From the NCBI GenBank assembly GCA_900553405.1, contig USDF01000002.1, forward strand, positions 1 through 56,351: 56,351 nt of DNA. Reading direction: 5' to 3'. This document shows, piece after piece, positions 45,059-52,457 of this stretch. How positions within the stretch are numbered: the stretch's first letter is position 1; each line of letters opens with the position of its first letter. The notes beneath the pieces were generated by a model. That model was not told where the DNA came from and made no database searches. It was given only the letters and a program-made list of their open reading frames with translations. The stretch comes from an uncultured Clostridium sp. Lineage in GTDB: Bacteria > Bacillota > Clostridia > TANB77 > CAG-508. The position numbers and the translations under genes were made by a program.

Positions 45059-45094
45059 AAAACGGATTAAGAACTTGCTTTTCTTATCCGTTTT
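45059..45094. terminator. Bidirectional terminator between holin-like gene and spoIVA
   Basis: AAAACGGATTAAGAA pairs with TTCTTATCCGTTTT with a single bulge; T runs flank it on both strands. It serves both convergent genes. Confidence 0.75.
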
Positions 45095-45129
45095 CTTGTT
45101 GTTTAATTTTTATGCTATTAATTAATAAA

Positions 45130-46611
45130 TTATAGAATTATACAGATTAATCCTCCGCTTCCCTCATTTACTATACGCTCTAATGTTTCTTGTAGTTTTT
45201 CTTGTGCATCTTCTGGCATTCTACAAAGTTTGTTTTGTAATCCTTCATTTACAAGTTCATGTAGACTCTTTCCAAATATATTAGATTCCCATATTTTTTG
45301 AGGGTCTGACTCAAACTCTGATAATAAATAATTAACTAATTCTTCAGATTGTTTTTCGCTTCCTACTATTGGTGATACTTCTGTTTCTATATCTGCTCTT
45401 ATCATATGTATTGAAGGGGCTTTAGCTTTTAATTTTACTCCAAAACGAGAACCCTGTTTTACCATTTCTGGTTCATCTAATATCAATTCTTCCATAGAAG
45501 GAGTTACTATACCATAACCTTTTGTTTTTACTTCTTCTAGCGCATATGAAATTTTGTCGTATTCTTTTTTAGTATTTGCTAGATTTGTAATTGTTGCAAA
45601 TAAATCTCCTTCATTGTCTATTTTTACTCCAGATATTTCAGTTAATACTTTATAGAATAATTCATCCATAAGTTGAATTGATATATTAACTTCTCCTGTT
45701 CCAAGTAATATTTCATCTACCATTGTCTTATTTATTATTTCTGTTCTTTGAATCTTTTGAACGCAAATATTTACTTGATTTAATACCCTTACTTCTTGGA
45801 AACTATCTTTTATTTCATTAAATAGTTCTTTTTTTAGCCAATGATCTTGATTTAATCCATCTATCCAGCGTGGTAAATTAAAATTGATTCTTTCTATTGG
45901 AAATTCATATAATATCTTATTAAATATATCATTAATATCTTCTAAATTTAATGTTGTACAATCTGTAGGAATAACTGGTACTGAATACCTATCCTCCAAA
46001 GTCTTAGCAAGTGACCTTGTATAATCTGAATTAGGATCTGCTGAATTTAAAACTATTACAAATGGTTTTTTTAATGCTTTTAACTCATTCACAACTCTTG
46101 CTTCTGCTTCTACATAATCTTCCCTTGGTATATCTGTAATAGTTCCATCTGTTGTAATTAAAATACCAATTGTAGAATGTTCTTCAATTACTTTTTTAGT
46201 TCCAATTTCAGCTGCTTGTTCAAAAGGAATCTCATTGTCGTCCCATGGTGTTTTCACCATACGTGGCATATCATCTTCTAAATACCCAATTGCATTATTT
46301 ACTAGATATCCTACACAATCTACCATACGAGTTTTTAATTTTATATTTTCTCCTAATGTAATTTCGACAGCTTCGTTTGGAATAAATTTTGGCTCTGTAG
46401 TCATAATAGTTCTTCCAGATGCACTTTGTGGCAGTTCATCTAAAGCTCTTTCTCTTTTGTATTCATTATCTATGTTAGGAATTACAAGTAAATCCATAAA
46501 ACGTTTAATAAAAGTAGACTTTCCTGTTCTAACAGGTCCCACAACTCCAACATAAATGTCTCCATCGGTACGTTTTGCTATATCTTGATATACTGATAAA
46601 TTTTCTTCCAT
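45130..46611 (-). CDS. spoIVA: Stage IV sporulation protein A
   Basis: A 493-residue mother-cell ATPase of the TRAFAC class that polymerises on the forespore surface to form the spore-coat base. VYQDIAKRTDGDIYVGVVG and Walker A GPVRTGKST (25-33) begin the protein. FVIVLNSADPNSDYTRSLA is at the specificity-loop position. The C-terminal domain ends with the conserved LERIVNEGSGGLICIIL. Full length. AAGGAGGT precedes the ATG. It is definite evidence of endospore formation. Confidence 0.95.
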   Translation of the reverse strand: MEENLSVYQDIAKRTDGDIYVGVVGPVRTGKSTFIKRFMDLLVIPNIDNEYKRERALDELPQSASGRTIMTTEPKFIPNEAVEITLGENIKLKTRMVDCVGYLVNNAIGYLEDDMPRMVKTPWDDNEIPFEQAAEIGTKKVIEEHSTIGILITTDGTITDIPREDYVEAEARVVNELKALKKPFVIVLNSADPNSDYTRSLAKTLEDRYSVPVIPTDCTTLNLEDINDIFNKILYEFPIERINFNLPRWIDGLNQDHWLKKELFNEIKDSFQEVRVLNQVNICVQKIQRTEIINKTMVDEILLGTGEVNISIQLMDELFYKVLTEISGVKIDNEGDLFATITNLANTKKEYDKISYALEEVKTKGYGIVTPSMEELILDEPEMVKQGSRFGVKLKAKAPSIHMIRADIETEVSPIVGSEKQSEELVNYLLSEFESDPQKIWESNIFGKSLHELVNEGLQNKLCRMPEDAQEKLQETLERIVNEGSGGLICIIL

Positions 46612-46657
46612 GAAAATAGATACCTCCTTAAAATGTTTGTACTAATAAACTTTAATT

Positions 46658-46689
46658 AATGTATATTAGACAAATTTAGGACTTATGAC
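46658..46689 (-). promoter_or_regulatory. Possible sigma-E promoter of spoIVA
   Basis: Minus strand: GTCATAAG (46682-46689) and TATACATT (46658-46665), resembling sigma-E GTCATATT and CATACAnT. The 16-base spacing is slightly long, so the assignment is tentative. Confidence 0.3.
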
Positions 46690-46705
46690 TAATTTATTAA
46701 AATAA

Positions 46706-46734
46706 TTGAACAATTTTATTAAATATGTTAATAT
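46706..46734 (+). promoter_or_regulatory. Promoter of the UAP1-type gene
   Basis: -35 TTGAAC (46706-46711), 17-base spacer, -10 TAATAT (46729-46734), with TG one base upstream (extended -10). Confidence 0.6.
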
Positions 46735-46765
46735 GATATAGTATTAATAGAAAAGAGGTAAGTTT

Positions 46766-48005
46766 ATGAACAAATATGAAAAAGCAATTGAACTTTTAAA
46801 TAAATATAATCAACCTAAACTAAAAAAGGAATTAGAAGAAAATAAAAATGAACAATTAATAGATCAAGTACTTTCAATAGACTTTGAACAAATTGAATTA
46901 GTAAAAGGTGAAATTGGAAAAGAAAAGAAATTTTCTAATGATGTAATTGAAAATATACATTATACAGATCCTTCTACAATTTCAGAAGATATGTTACAAC
47001 ATTACAAAGAAATCGGAGAAAATATAATTAGTAAAGGTCATTATGCAGTGGTTACTATGGCTGGTGGTCAACGGAACAAGACTTGGACATAATGGTCCAA
47101 AAGGCACTTTTTTAGTAAATATAAAACCTGAATCTAAATATATTTTTGAGATTTTAGCTAACACTTTAGAAACAGTAAATAAAAAGTATAATACAATAAT
47201 TCCTTGGTACATAATGACAAGCAAAGAAAACAACAAAGATACAACTAACTTTTTTGAAGAACACTCTTACTTTAATTATCCAAAAGATAGTATTAAATTT
47301 TTCATTCAAGGTGAAATGCCTTTGTTGAACGAAGATGGTGAGTTTTTATTAGATGAAACTGGTAAAATTCAATTTGCATCTGATGGAAATGGTAGTATAT
47401 ATCGTTCTATGAAAAATAATAATATATTAGAAGATATGAAAAAAAGAAATATCCAATGGGTTTATATTTGCTCTGTTGATAATATTTTACTTAAAATGGT
47501 AGAACCTACTTTAGTTGGATTAACTATTAAAGAAGGAAATGAAATTGCATCAAAAACAATTGTAAAAAGAAATGCTAAAGAAAAAGTTGGTGTATTTTGT
47601 TTAAGAAATAATAAACCTTCTGTAATAGAATATAGTGAACTTCCTGAAGATATGGCTGAAAAAGTTGATGAGAATAATAATTTAGTATTTGGTGAATCAC
47701 ATATTATGTGTAATTTGTTTTCACTAAACGCTTTAGAAAAAATCGCAAACATTAAACTTCCATATCATATAGCACACAAAAAAATTACATGTTTTGAAAA
47801 TGGATTTAAAATAGAACCTACTGAGCCTAATGCATATAAAATGGAATCTTTTATATTTGATGCATTTGCTTATTTTAACGATATTACTCTATTGAGAGGA
47901 AAAAGAGAAGAAGATTTTGCACCTATAAAAAATAAAGAAGGTGCTGATAGTCCTGAAACGGCTATTGAATTATATAATAACATTCAAAAAAGAATTTCTA
48001 CATAG
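46766..48005 (+). CDS. UDPGP (UAP1)-type UTP-sugar-1-phosphate uridylyltransferase, +1 shift at CGG-A
   Basis: A 412-residue pyrophosphorylase of the eukaryote-like UAP1/UDPGP family forming a UDP-sugar from UTP and a sugar-1-phosphate, probably GlcNAc-1-P or glucose-1-P. The zero frame reads GHYAVVTMAGGQ, then CAA CGG AAC, and stops at 47092. Skipping C at 47072 yields MAGGQGTRLGHNGPKGTF, the nucleotide-binding signature, and the frame runs to 48005 via SDGNGSIYRSM and YICSVDNILLKMV. Only the one base disrupts the gene. AAGAGGTAAGTTT precedes the ATG. Confidence 0.9.
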
Positions 48006-48030
48006 TTTTAATATGTAGAAATTCTTTTTT
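47992..48030 (+). terminator. Terminator overlapping the end of the UAP1-type gene
   Basis: Perfect 13-bp stem GAATTTCTACATA / TATGTAGAAATTC (47992-48004 / 48012-48024) with a 7-base loop, then TTTTTT. The stem includes the last codons and stop. Confidence 0.85.
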
Positions 48031-48103
48031 AATTTTTGTTTTATTTTAAGAATATTTACTTTCTAACTTTACAAAATTAATTTAAATATTCTATAATATG
48101 TTT

Positions 48104-49279
48104 CTATTTTATATAGAAGCTAATTCTAAATCCTATATCACTATTTGCAGTATTGTCATTATACGCATAACGAGCAGCGGCTAATTGCCCTATTGTTATT
48201 CTATAAGCTCCTCCTCTTACTACGTTTACGTCATTTCCTGCATTTTCCATTGTCCATTCATATGCATTTCCTGCTACATCATAAATATTTTTAGCTTTTG
48301 TCTCTTCACTACTTCCTGTTTTTATTAAATATACTTCTCCGCTTTTCTTTAAATATTTATTTCCTAGTGAATCTGTATAATTTAATTCAGATGTAGTATA
48401 ATTTCCCCATTTTATACTATCATTTACATTGTTTTGTTCACTTACTATAAATCTTAACATTGAATCCCATTGTACACCATACATAACAGATGTTTTAACT
48501 GTTTTGTATTCGTTTTGTTCTCCAAATTTTATTGCTAATTCTTGTGCTCCTATTATCTCTCTTTTATTTATTGTAGACAATTTGAATGGTACATAATTAT
48601 AAACATTTAAGTATTTTCTTACTCCTATAGAATCTGCATTTCTTGTTATATCTCTTGGTACTTGTGCTGTTAAATCTCCTGTTTCATAACGTCCTACATA
48701 AAATCCACCATATTTTTTAACTTTATAGTACATTGTATAGTACTCTTCTTCATCTTCTTTTGTAGGCTCTGTATATGTAGAATCAATTATTTCTTTAGGC
48801 GCATTTTTTTGCCAATCTGTAGTCTTAAATATATTCATATTTTCTATAGGTATCCATACAAATTGATTACCATTTTTGTCTTCTATAACTAATCCATATA
48901 GATAGGCATTTTGCTCTCCCCATTTAGCATTTATATCAATCGTTTTATCTTCTTCAATTCCTATTGCTTTAAATCCTTCTGGAATTACAGGATTATAAAA
49001 ACATGGTATTCTACCATCTATAGTTGAATTTGTTGTTGCTATTACATTTCTTGCTACTTTAGGTAATTCTTGTTTTGCAATTCCTTCATCTAATTTTGTA
49101 TAATCTTCTGTTTTTGTATTTTCGATTATATTTTGTTGTGGCTCTTGAATATCATTTACTCCGCTTTTTTTATTTTCAGATGCTCCTATAACAGCTATTG
49201 CTACAATTGTTCCAACAGCCAACACAGCTATTAACACAATTATAACTAACCAAATACGTGGTATTCCTTTATTATTCAT
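48104..49279 (-). CDS. Membrane-anchored SUMF1/FGE-fold protein
   Basis: A 391-residue protein with an N-terminal transmembrane helix (WLVIIVLIAVLAVGTIVAIA), a ~60-residue polar linker and a formylglycine-generating-enzyme (SUMF1/PvdO) fold. FVWIPIENMNIF, YGGFYVGRYETGD, NIYDVAGNAYEWTME, VVRGGAYRI and IGFRISFYI are the typical segments. The catalytic cysteine pair of true FGE enzymes is not visible, so it may be a structural or binding member. The domain would lie outside the membrane. Confidence 0.82.
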   Translation of the reverse strand: MNNKGIPRIWLVIIVLIAVLAVGTIVAIAVIGASENKKSGVNDIQEPQQNIIENTKTEDYTKLDEGIAKQELPKVARNVIATTNSTIDGRIPCFYNPVIPEGFKAIGIEEDKTIDINAKWGEQNAYLYGLVIEDKNGNQFVWIPIENMNIFKTTDWQKNAPKEIIDSTYTEPTKEDEEEYYTMYYKVKKYGGFYVGRYETGDLTAQVPRDITRNADSIGVRKYLNVYNYVPFKLSTINKREIIGAQELAIKFGEQNEYKTVKTSVMYGVQWDSMLRFIVSEQNNVNDSIKWGNYTTSELNYTDSLGNKYLKKSGEVYLIKTGSSEETKAKNIYDVAGNAYEWTMENAGNDVNVVRGGAYRITIGQLAAARYAYNDNTANSDIGFRISFYIK

Positions 49280-49422
49280 ATTCTATTCCTCTCTTTCTTT
49301 TGTTCTCCTAAATTATATATTATAAATGTACGTTTTTCAATTTAAAATAAAGATTTTTCCAAAATTGTTTTTCTTTTTATAAAAGTATAGTATAATATAT
49401 TTGTAAATAATGGAGGTAACAA

Positions 49423-50118
49423 ATGAAACTTATAAAAAGATTATTACTTCTTATCTTAGTTATCATTATTATAGTAGGAAGTGTTATATTTTTAAATGGC
49501 TATAAATTATATAAAACTACTTTAAACAATTTAAGCCTTTCAAATAAAATTAGTGAAATTAAAAATGAAGATTCTTATGTTTCTATAAATGATGTTCCTA
49601 AGAATTATATTAATGCTATTATTGCTGTAGAAGACCATCGTTTTAGAGAACATGGTGCTATAGATGTTATTGCTCTTTTAAGAGCTACTGTTTCAAACAT
49701 TCAAGCTAAAGAATTTAATGAAGGTGGTAGTACTATTACTCAACAAGTTGCTAAAAATTTATATTTTATTAATGAAAATGATGTTGTTTCTAGAAAAATA
49801 GCAGAAGCATTAGTTGCTTTTGATTTGGAAAAAGACTATTCTAAAGATGATATTTTGGAATTTTATATGAATACTATTTATTTTGGCGAAGGCTACTATG
49901 GCATTAAAGAAGCTTCAAATGGATATTATAACAAAGAACCAAAAGATATGAATTTAGATGAATCTACTATGCTTGCTGGTGTTCCAAATGCTCCCTCTGT
50001 TTACGCTCCAACTATTAATCCAGATTTAGCAAAAAGTAGACAAGGTAAAGTCCTTCGCTCTATGGTTGAGTATGGGTATATTTCACAAGAAGAAGCTGAT
50101 AAAGTTTTAAACAAATAA
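49423..50118 (+). CDS. mgt: Monofunctional peptidoglycan transglycosylase (GT51)
   Basis: A 231-residue, membrane-anchored glycosyltransferase polymerising lipid II into glycan strands. An N-terminal helix (LLLLILVIIIIVGSVIFL) precedes motif 1 VEDHRFREHGAID with the catalytic Glu70, motif 2 GGSTITQQVAKNLY, motif 3 RKIAEALVAFDLEKDYSKDD and EFYMNTIYFGEGYYGI. No transpeptidase domain is attached, unlike class A PBPs. GGAGGTAAC precedes the ATG. Confidence 0.92.
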   Translation: MKLIKRLLLLILVIIIIVGSVIFLNGYKLYKTTLNNLSLSNKISEIKNEDSYVSINDVPKNYINAIIAVEDHRFREHGAIDVIALLRATVSNIQAKEFNEGGSTITQQVAKNLYFINENDVVSRKIAEALVAFDLEKDYSKDDILEFYMNTIYFGEGYYGIKEASNGYYNKEPKDMNLDESTMLAGVPNAPSVYAPTINPDLAKSRQGKVLRSMVEYGYISQEEADKVLNK

Positions 50119-50136
50119 TTAATTATACAAACGACC

Positions 50137-50174
50137 ACAAACGAGTATTATCAAATTTGATAATACTCGTTTGT
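50137..50174. terminator. 38-bp perfect palindrome after the GT51 gene
   Basis: ACAAACGAGTATTATCAAA directly abuts its exact reverse complement (50137-50155 / 50156-50174). It follows the GT51 stop by about 20 bases and probably terminates it; TTTAGC follows on the plus strand. Confidence 0.6.
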
Positions 50175-50272
50175 TTAGCTACATTTTATTTTTAGCTCTA
50201 ATTCTCTTTACTTCTATCTTTAACAATTTCAGTTACATTCATATCTGTTATAAAATCAGACAATAAGTTCAA

Positions 50273-50653
50273 TTAATTAACTTTATAATTTCTATATTTT
50301 TCACACAAATTTAAAGTTGAATAATTGTTAATTTTTTCAATTGGAATTATATATATGTCTATATTATCTGTCAATATAAACACTTCATCTATGTTTGTAT
50401 TAATAATTGTTTTATATGTTTTTCCATTAGTTCCACCACAACTTTTTAAAGCTACTTGATAATTTCCATATTTAGTCTTACACGATGTTGCTTTTACTTG
50501 TACTCTGCGTATTTTATTATCTTTATCTACAATTAAATCATAATCTTGTGTGTCATTTAAAGGTATTGAAACTATATAGCCATTAGAAGTATAATATGCA
50601 ATTGCTATTCCTAATCCAGTATTTCCTTTTTCTTTATTTGTACTAAATTTCAT
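50273..50653 (-). CDS. PD-(D/E)XK endonuclease, group-I-intron homing type (PDDEXK_5-like)
   Basis: A 126-residue protein resembling the PF11645 family, which includes the group-I-intron homing endonuclease I-Ssp6803I. GIAIAYYTSNGYIVSIPL, then DTQDYDLIVD and RRVQVKATSCKT, place the PD-(D/E)XK Asp (D37 or D39) and the Q52-x-K54 pair; the N-terminal Glu of I-Ssp6803I is not apparent. AGGAGGGTTT precedes the ATG. It is encoded 110 bases downstream of the intron-bearing tRNA-Tyr, on the same strand and after a terminator, so it is outside the intron. A homing role is inferred. Confidence 0.75.
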   Translation of the reverse strand: MKFSTNKEKGNTGLGIAIAYYTSNGYIVSIPLNDTQDYDLIVDKDNKIRRVQVKATSCKTKYGNYQVALKSCGGTNGKTYKTIINTNIDEVFILTDNIDIYIIPIEKINNYSTLNLCEKYRNYKVN

Positions 50654-50739
50654 AAACCCTCCTTTTTTTCTATAGATTCATATTGTAAAATTAAGCTTGT
50701 TATATTATAGAACTTTTGTTTGTGTTGATGGTGAAAAAT

Positions 50740-50761
50740 AAAAACAAGTCTCCTTGTTTTT
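50740..50761 (-). terminator. tRNA-Tyr terminator
   Basis: Minus strand AAAAACAAG-GAGA-CTTGTTTTT followed by ATTTTTC, two bases past the encoded CCA of the tRNA. Confidence 0.75.
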
Positions 50762-50762
50762 A

Positions 50763-51070
50763 TGGTGGGCAGGGATGGATTCGAACCATCGTACTCGTAT
50801 GAGAACAGATTTCTTACTACTATAGTTTTCACTACCATTAAAATGTTTGTAGTCTGGACTTTCTCTTTATCTCTTTCGAGATACCAGGTATAAAGTCTCT
50901 ACACTCGGAACTAAAATTCCTAGCTCGGGATTGTCATAAGTATTTCTACTCTTAGAGTTCCCCGAATTAGCCCGGTTTTCATCTTACCATTACTGATAAG
51001 AGCTGCAATTTAGGTTTTGATTAAACCAAAGACCACAGTCTGCCGCCTTTAGCCACTCGGCCACCTACCC
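50763..51070 (-). tRNA. tRNA-Tyr (GTA) interrupted by a group I intron
   Basis: The 5' exon is 51035-51070 (minus strand, GGGTAGG start) and the 3' exon is 50763-50812 (CCTGCCC, discriminator A, encoded CCA). Joined, they give a standard class II tRNA: acceptor GGGTAGG/CCTGCCC, D stem GCC/GGC, anticodon stem GCAGA/TCTGT with loop CTGTAAA, a CTC-ATAC-GAG variable stem and T stem GATGG/CCATC. The anticodon is GTA and is split between its second and third base. A73 and the long variable arm fit tyrosine. Confidence 0.9.
50813..51034 (-). ncRNA. 222-nt group I intron in tRNA-Tyr
   Basis: Core elements appear in order on the minus strand: a P-like segment (ATTCGGGGAACTC), Q (GACAATCCCGAGC, P4 pairing TCGGG/CCCGA), R (GTGTAGAGACTTTA) and S (AGAGAAAGTCCAG). 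P7 forms as GACTTT/AAAGTC. The upstream exon ends in T and the intron ends in G, as group I splicing requires. A candidate guide GCAG at intron bases 29-32 pairs with exon CTGT, giving the U-G pair at the 5' site. No open reading frame lies inside. Subclass is not assigned. Confidence 0.88.
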
Positions 51071-51096
51071 AAATATTAAATTGTATATAAATGAAA

Positions 51097-51173
51097 TGGT
51101 GCTCCCTCAAGGATTCGAACCTTGGACCCACCGGTTATGAGCCGGTTGCTCTGACCAACTGAGCTAAGGGAGC
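51097..51173 (-). tRNA. tRNA-Met (anticodon CAT), CCA encoded
   Basis: Minus strand: acceptor GCTCCCT/AGGGAGC, D arm TAGCTCAGTTGGTCAGAGC, anticodon stem CCGGC/ACCGG-type with loop CTCATAA, T loop TTCGAAT, discriminator A and encoded CCA. The closed 1-72 pair makes it elongator-type rather than initiator. An Ile2 (lysidine) tRNA with the same genomic anticodon cannot be fully excluded. Confidence 0.9.
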
Positions 51174-51193
51174 ATGTGCTTAACACAAGTTTG

Positions 51194-51222
51194 ATTATAC
51201 AAAACTTTTAACTTGTTGTCAA
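51194..51222 (-). promoter_or_regulatory. Consensus promoter of the tRNA-Met - tRNA-Tyr unit
   Basis: Minus strand: TTGACA (51217-51222), 17-base spacer, TATAAT (51194-51199), a perfect sigma-A consensus. With only 26 bases between the tRNAs, it probably drives both, including the intron. Confidence 0.9.
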
Positions 51223-51284
51223 TAGATTATTTAAATTTTTTTAATTTTTTTATTATAAATTATTTTTTACTTTTATAATACTAT

Positions 51285-51321
51285 AAAGTAGGTTAGAAAC
51301 ACTAAATTTCTAACCTACTTT
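51285..51321 (-). terminator. Terminator of the 278-residue protein gene
   Basis: Perfect 15-bp stem AAAGTAGGTTAGAAA / TTTCTAACCTACTTT (51285-51299 / 51307-51321) with a 7-base loop, about 30 bases past the stop. The T tract on the minus strand is poor (TATAGTATTATAAAAG). Confidence 0.6.
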
Positions 51322-51349
51322 TGACATTCAATATTTATTTAGATTTATA

Positions 51350-52186
51350 TTATCTTTGTTCTCCTCTACCTTCTGGTAACGCTGGAACATCTAATACAAC
51401 TCTAATTTTGAAAGCATATCTAATAGCTCTACCTATTTTGCTTTCCTTAATTCTTTGCCATAAAGATGGTTTAACTTCAAATCTAGTTTCTTCTATATAT
51501 TGTTTATTTTCTTCTGTTGCAACTGGTGCTTCTGCTAATTCTTCAACTTCCATAACTTCTTCTTGTGGTGTTGGAATCAATTTTAATGCATCAGCAATTT
51601 CAATTCCAATGTAACTTAATGCTTTTGATCTATCTTCAATTCTTTCCATATCTATTTCTATATGTAAGTTTGATTCTAGATTTACAATTCTTGCATTTAC
51701 TAATTTAACTGCATCTTGATAATTTTGAGATGTTTTTGTTCTTGCTTTTCCTATTATTTCTAATGTTTCTACTATATCTTCTGGTAAATTTTTAGAAGCC
51801 TCTTTAAGTTCTTGTTTCCATCCATCTTCTTTAGCTGTTACTACTTCTAAAATTTCTTTTAAATCTCCTGCTAATGCAATATTAGTTTCTCTTTGACGAA
51901 TTAATTCTTCTATTTGTTTTGTGTTTTCTTCAAATTGATTTGTAGCATATTCTACTAAGCCATAAGCAGCTTTATATACACTTGCTGGAAAGTTCTTTTT
52001 CTTTGGATATTCCACCAAGTAAGTTTTTATTGATTCTATTAAATCTTTAAAGTATGTATCATCATCTAATTGGATGATTTGTTTTTTACTTTTTGGATTA
52101 ATTAATTTTTGTACTTTATCAATATTTGATAACATTTTTTCTTCTGTGATTACCATTCTCACATTTACTATGCCAGATCTAGACAT
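51350..52186 (-). CDS. Hypothetical helical protein, 278 residues
   Basis: I do not recognise this protein. The middle (about 60-200) is strongly helical and charged (ATNQFEENTKQIEELIRQRE; LVNARIVNLESNLHIEID), suggesting a coiled-coil bundle. An acidic stretch (PTPQEEVMEVEELAEAPVAT) is followed by a basic C-terminus (LWQRIKESKIGRAIRYAFKI). No signal peptide or transmembrane helix. GGGAGGAG precedes the ATG, and it stands alone between tRNA-Met and the acyl-CoA synthetase. Confidence 0.7.
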   Translation of the reverse strand: MSRSGIVNVRMVITEEKMLSNIDKVQKLINPKSKKQIIQLDDDTYFKDLIESIKTYLVEYPKKKNFPASVYKAAYGLVEYATNQFEENTKQIEELIRQRETNIALAGDLKEILEVVTAKEDGWKQELKEASKNLPEDIVETLEIIGKARTKTSQNYQDAVKLVNARIVNLESNLHIEIDMERIEDRSKALSYIGIEIADALKLIPTPQEEVMEVEELAEAPVATEENKQYIEETRFEVKPSLWQRIKESKIGRAIRYAFKIRVVLDVPALPEGRGEQR

Positions 52187-52457
52187 TGTAAACTCCTCCC
52201 TTTTCCTATGTATTGCTATATTATATGTTTTTCTACAAAAAACTACAATAGGAATTATAATATTTTATAATTTGACTTCATTTTTATTTTAATACAACAT
52301 ATTGTAATCTGTCAATAGCAAAATTGTTATTTCCGTAAATATTTTTTAAATTTTAGAAAATTTTTCCTACTTTTAAATTATAATTTTTTTCCTGTTTTAG
52401 TATTATTCTTTTTTTATATTTCGACATTATATTTTTATCTTTAATATTATAATTTTT
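52187..52457. other. AT-rich intergenic region
   Basis: About 270 bases between the helical protein start and the acyl-CoA synthetase stop. I see no gene, RNA motif or strong hairpin; it must contain the leader and promoter of the 51350-52186 gene. Confidence 0.5.

Noticed and set aside
31179..47074. Explaining the five CGG sites by codon reassignment alone
   Set aside because: Reading CGG as another amino acid leaves the downstream frame wrong and stops soon after; only a one-base shift restores all five proteins.
31179..47074. Explaining the five breaks as ordinary sequencing error
   Set aside because: Homopolymer errors would fall in the many A/T runs, not always as a C before GGA. It is not excluded without reads, so it is kept as the main refutation test.
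50650..50838. Open frame overlapping the tRNA-Tyr 3' exon
   Set aside because: It reads through a tRNA and its terminator, without a ribosome site or protein-like composition.
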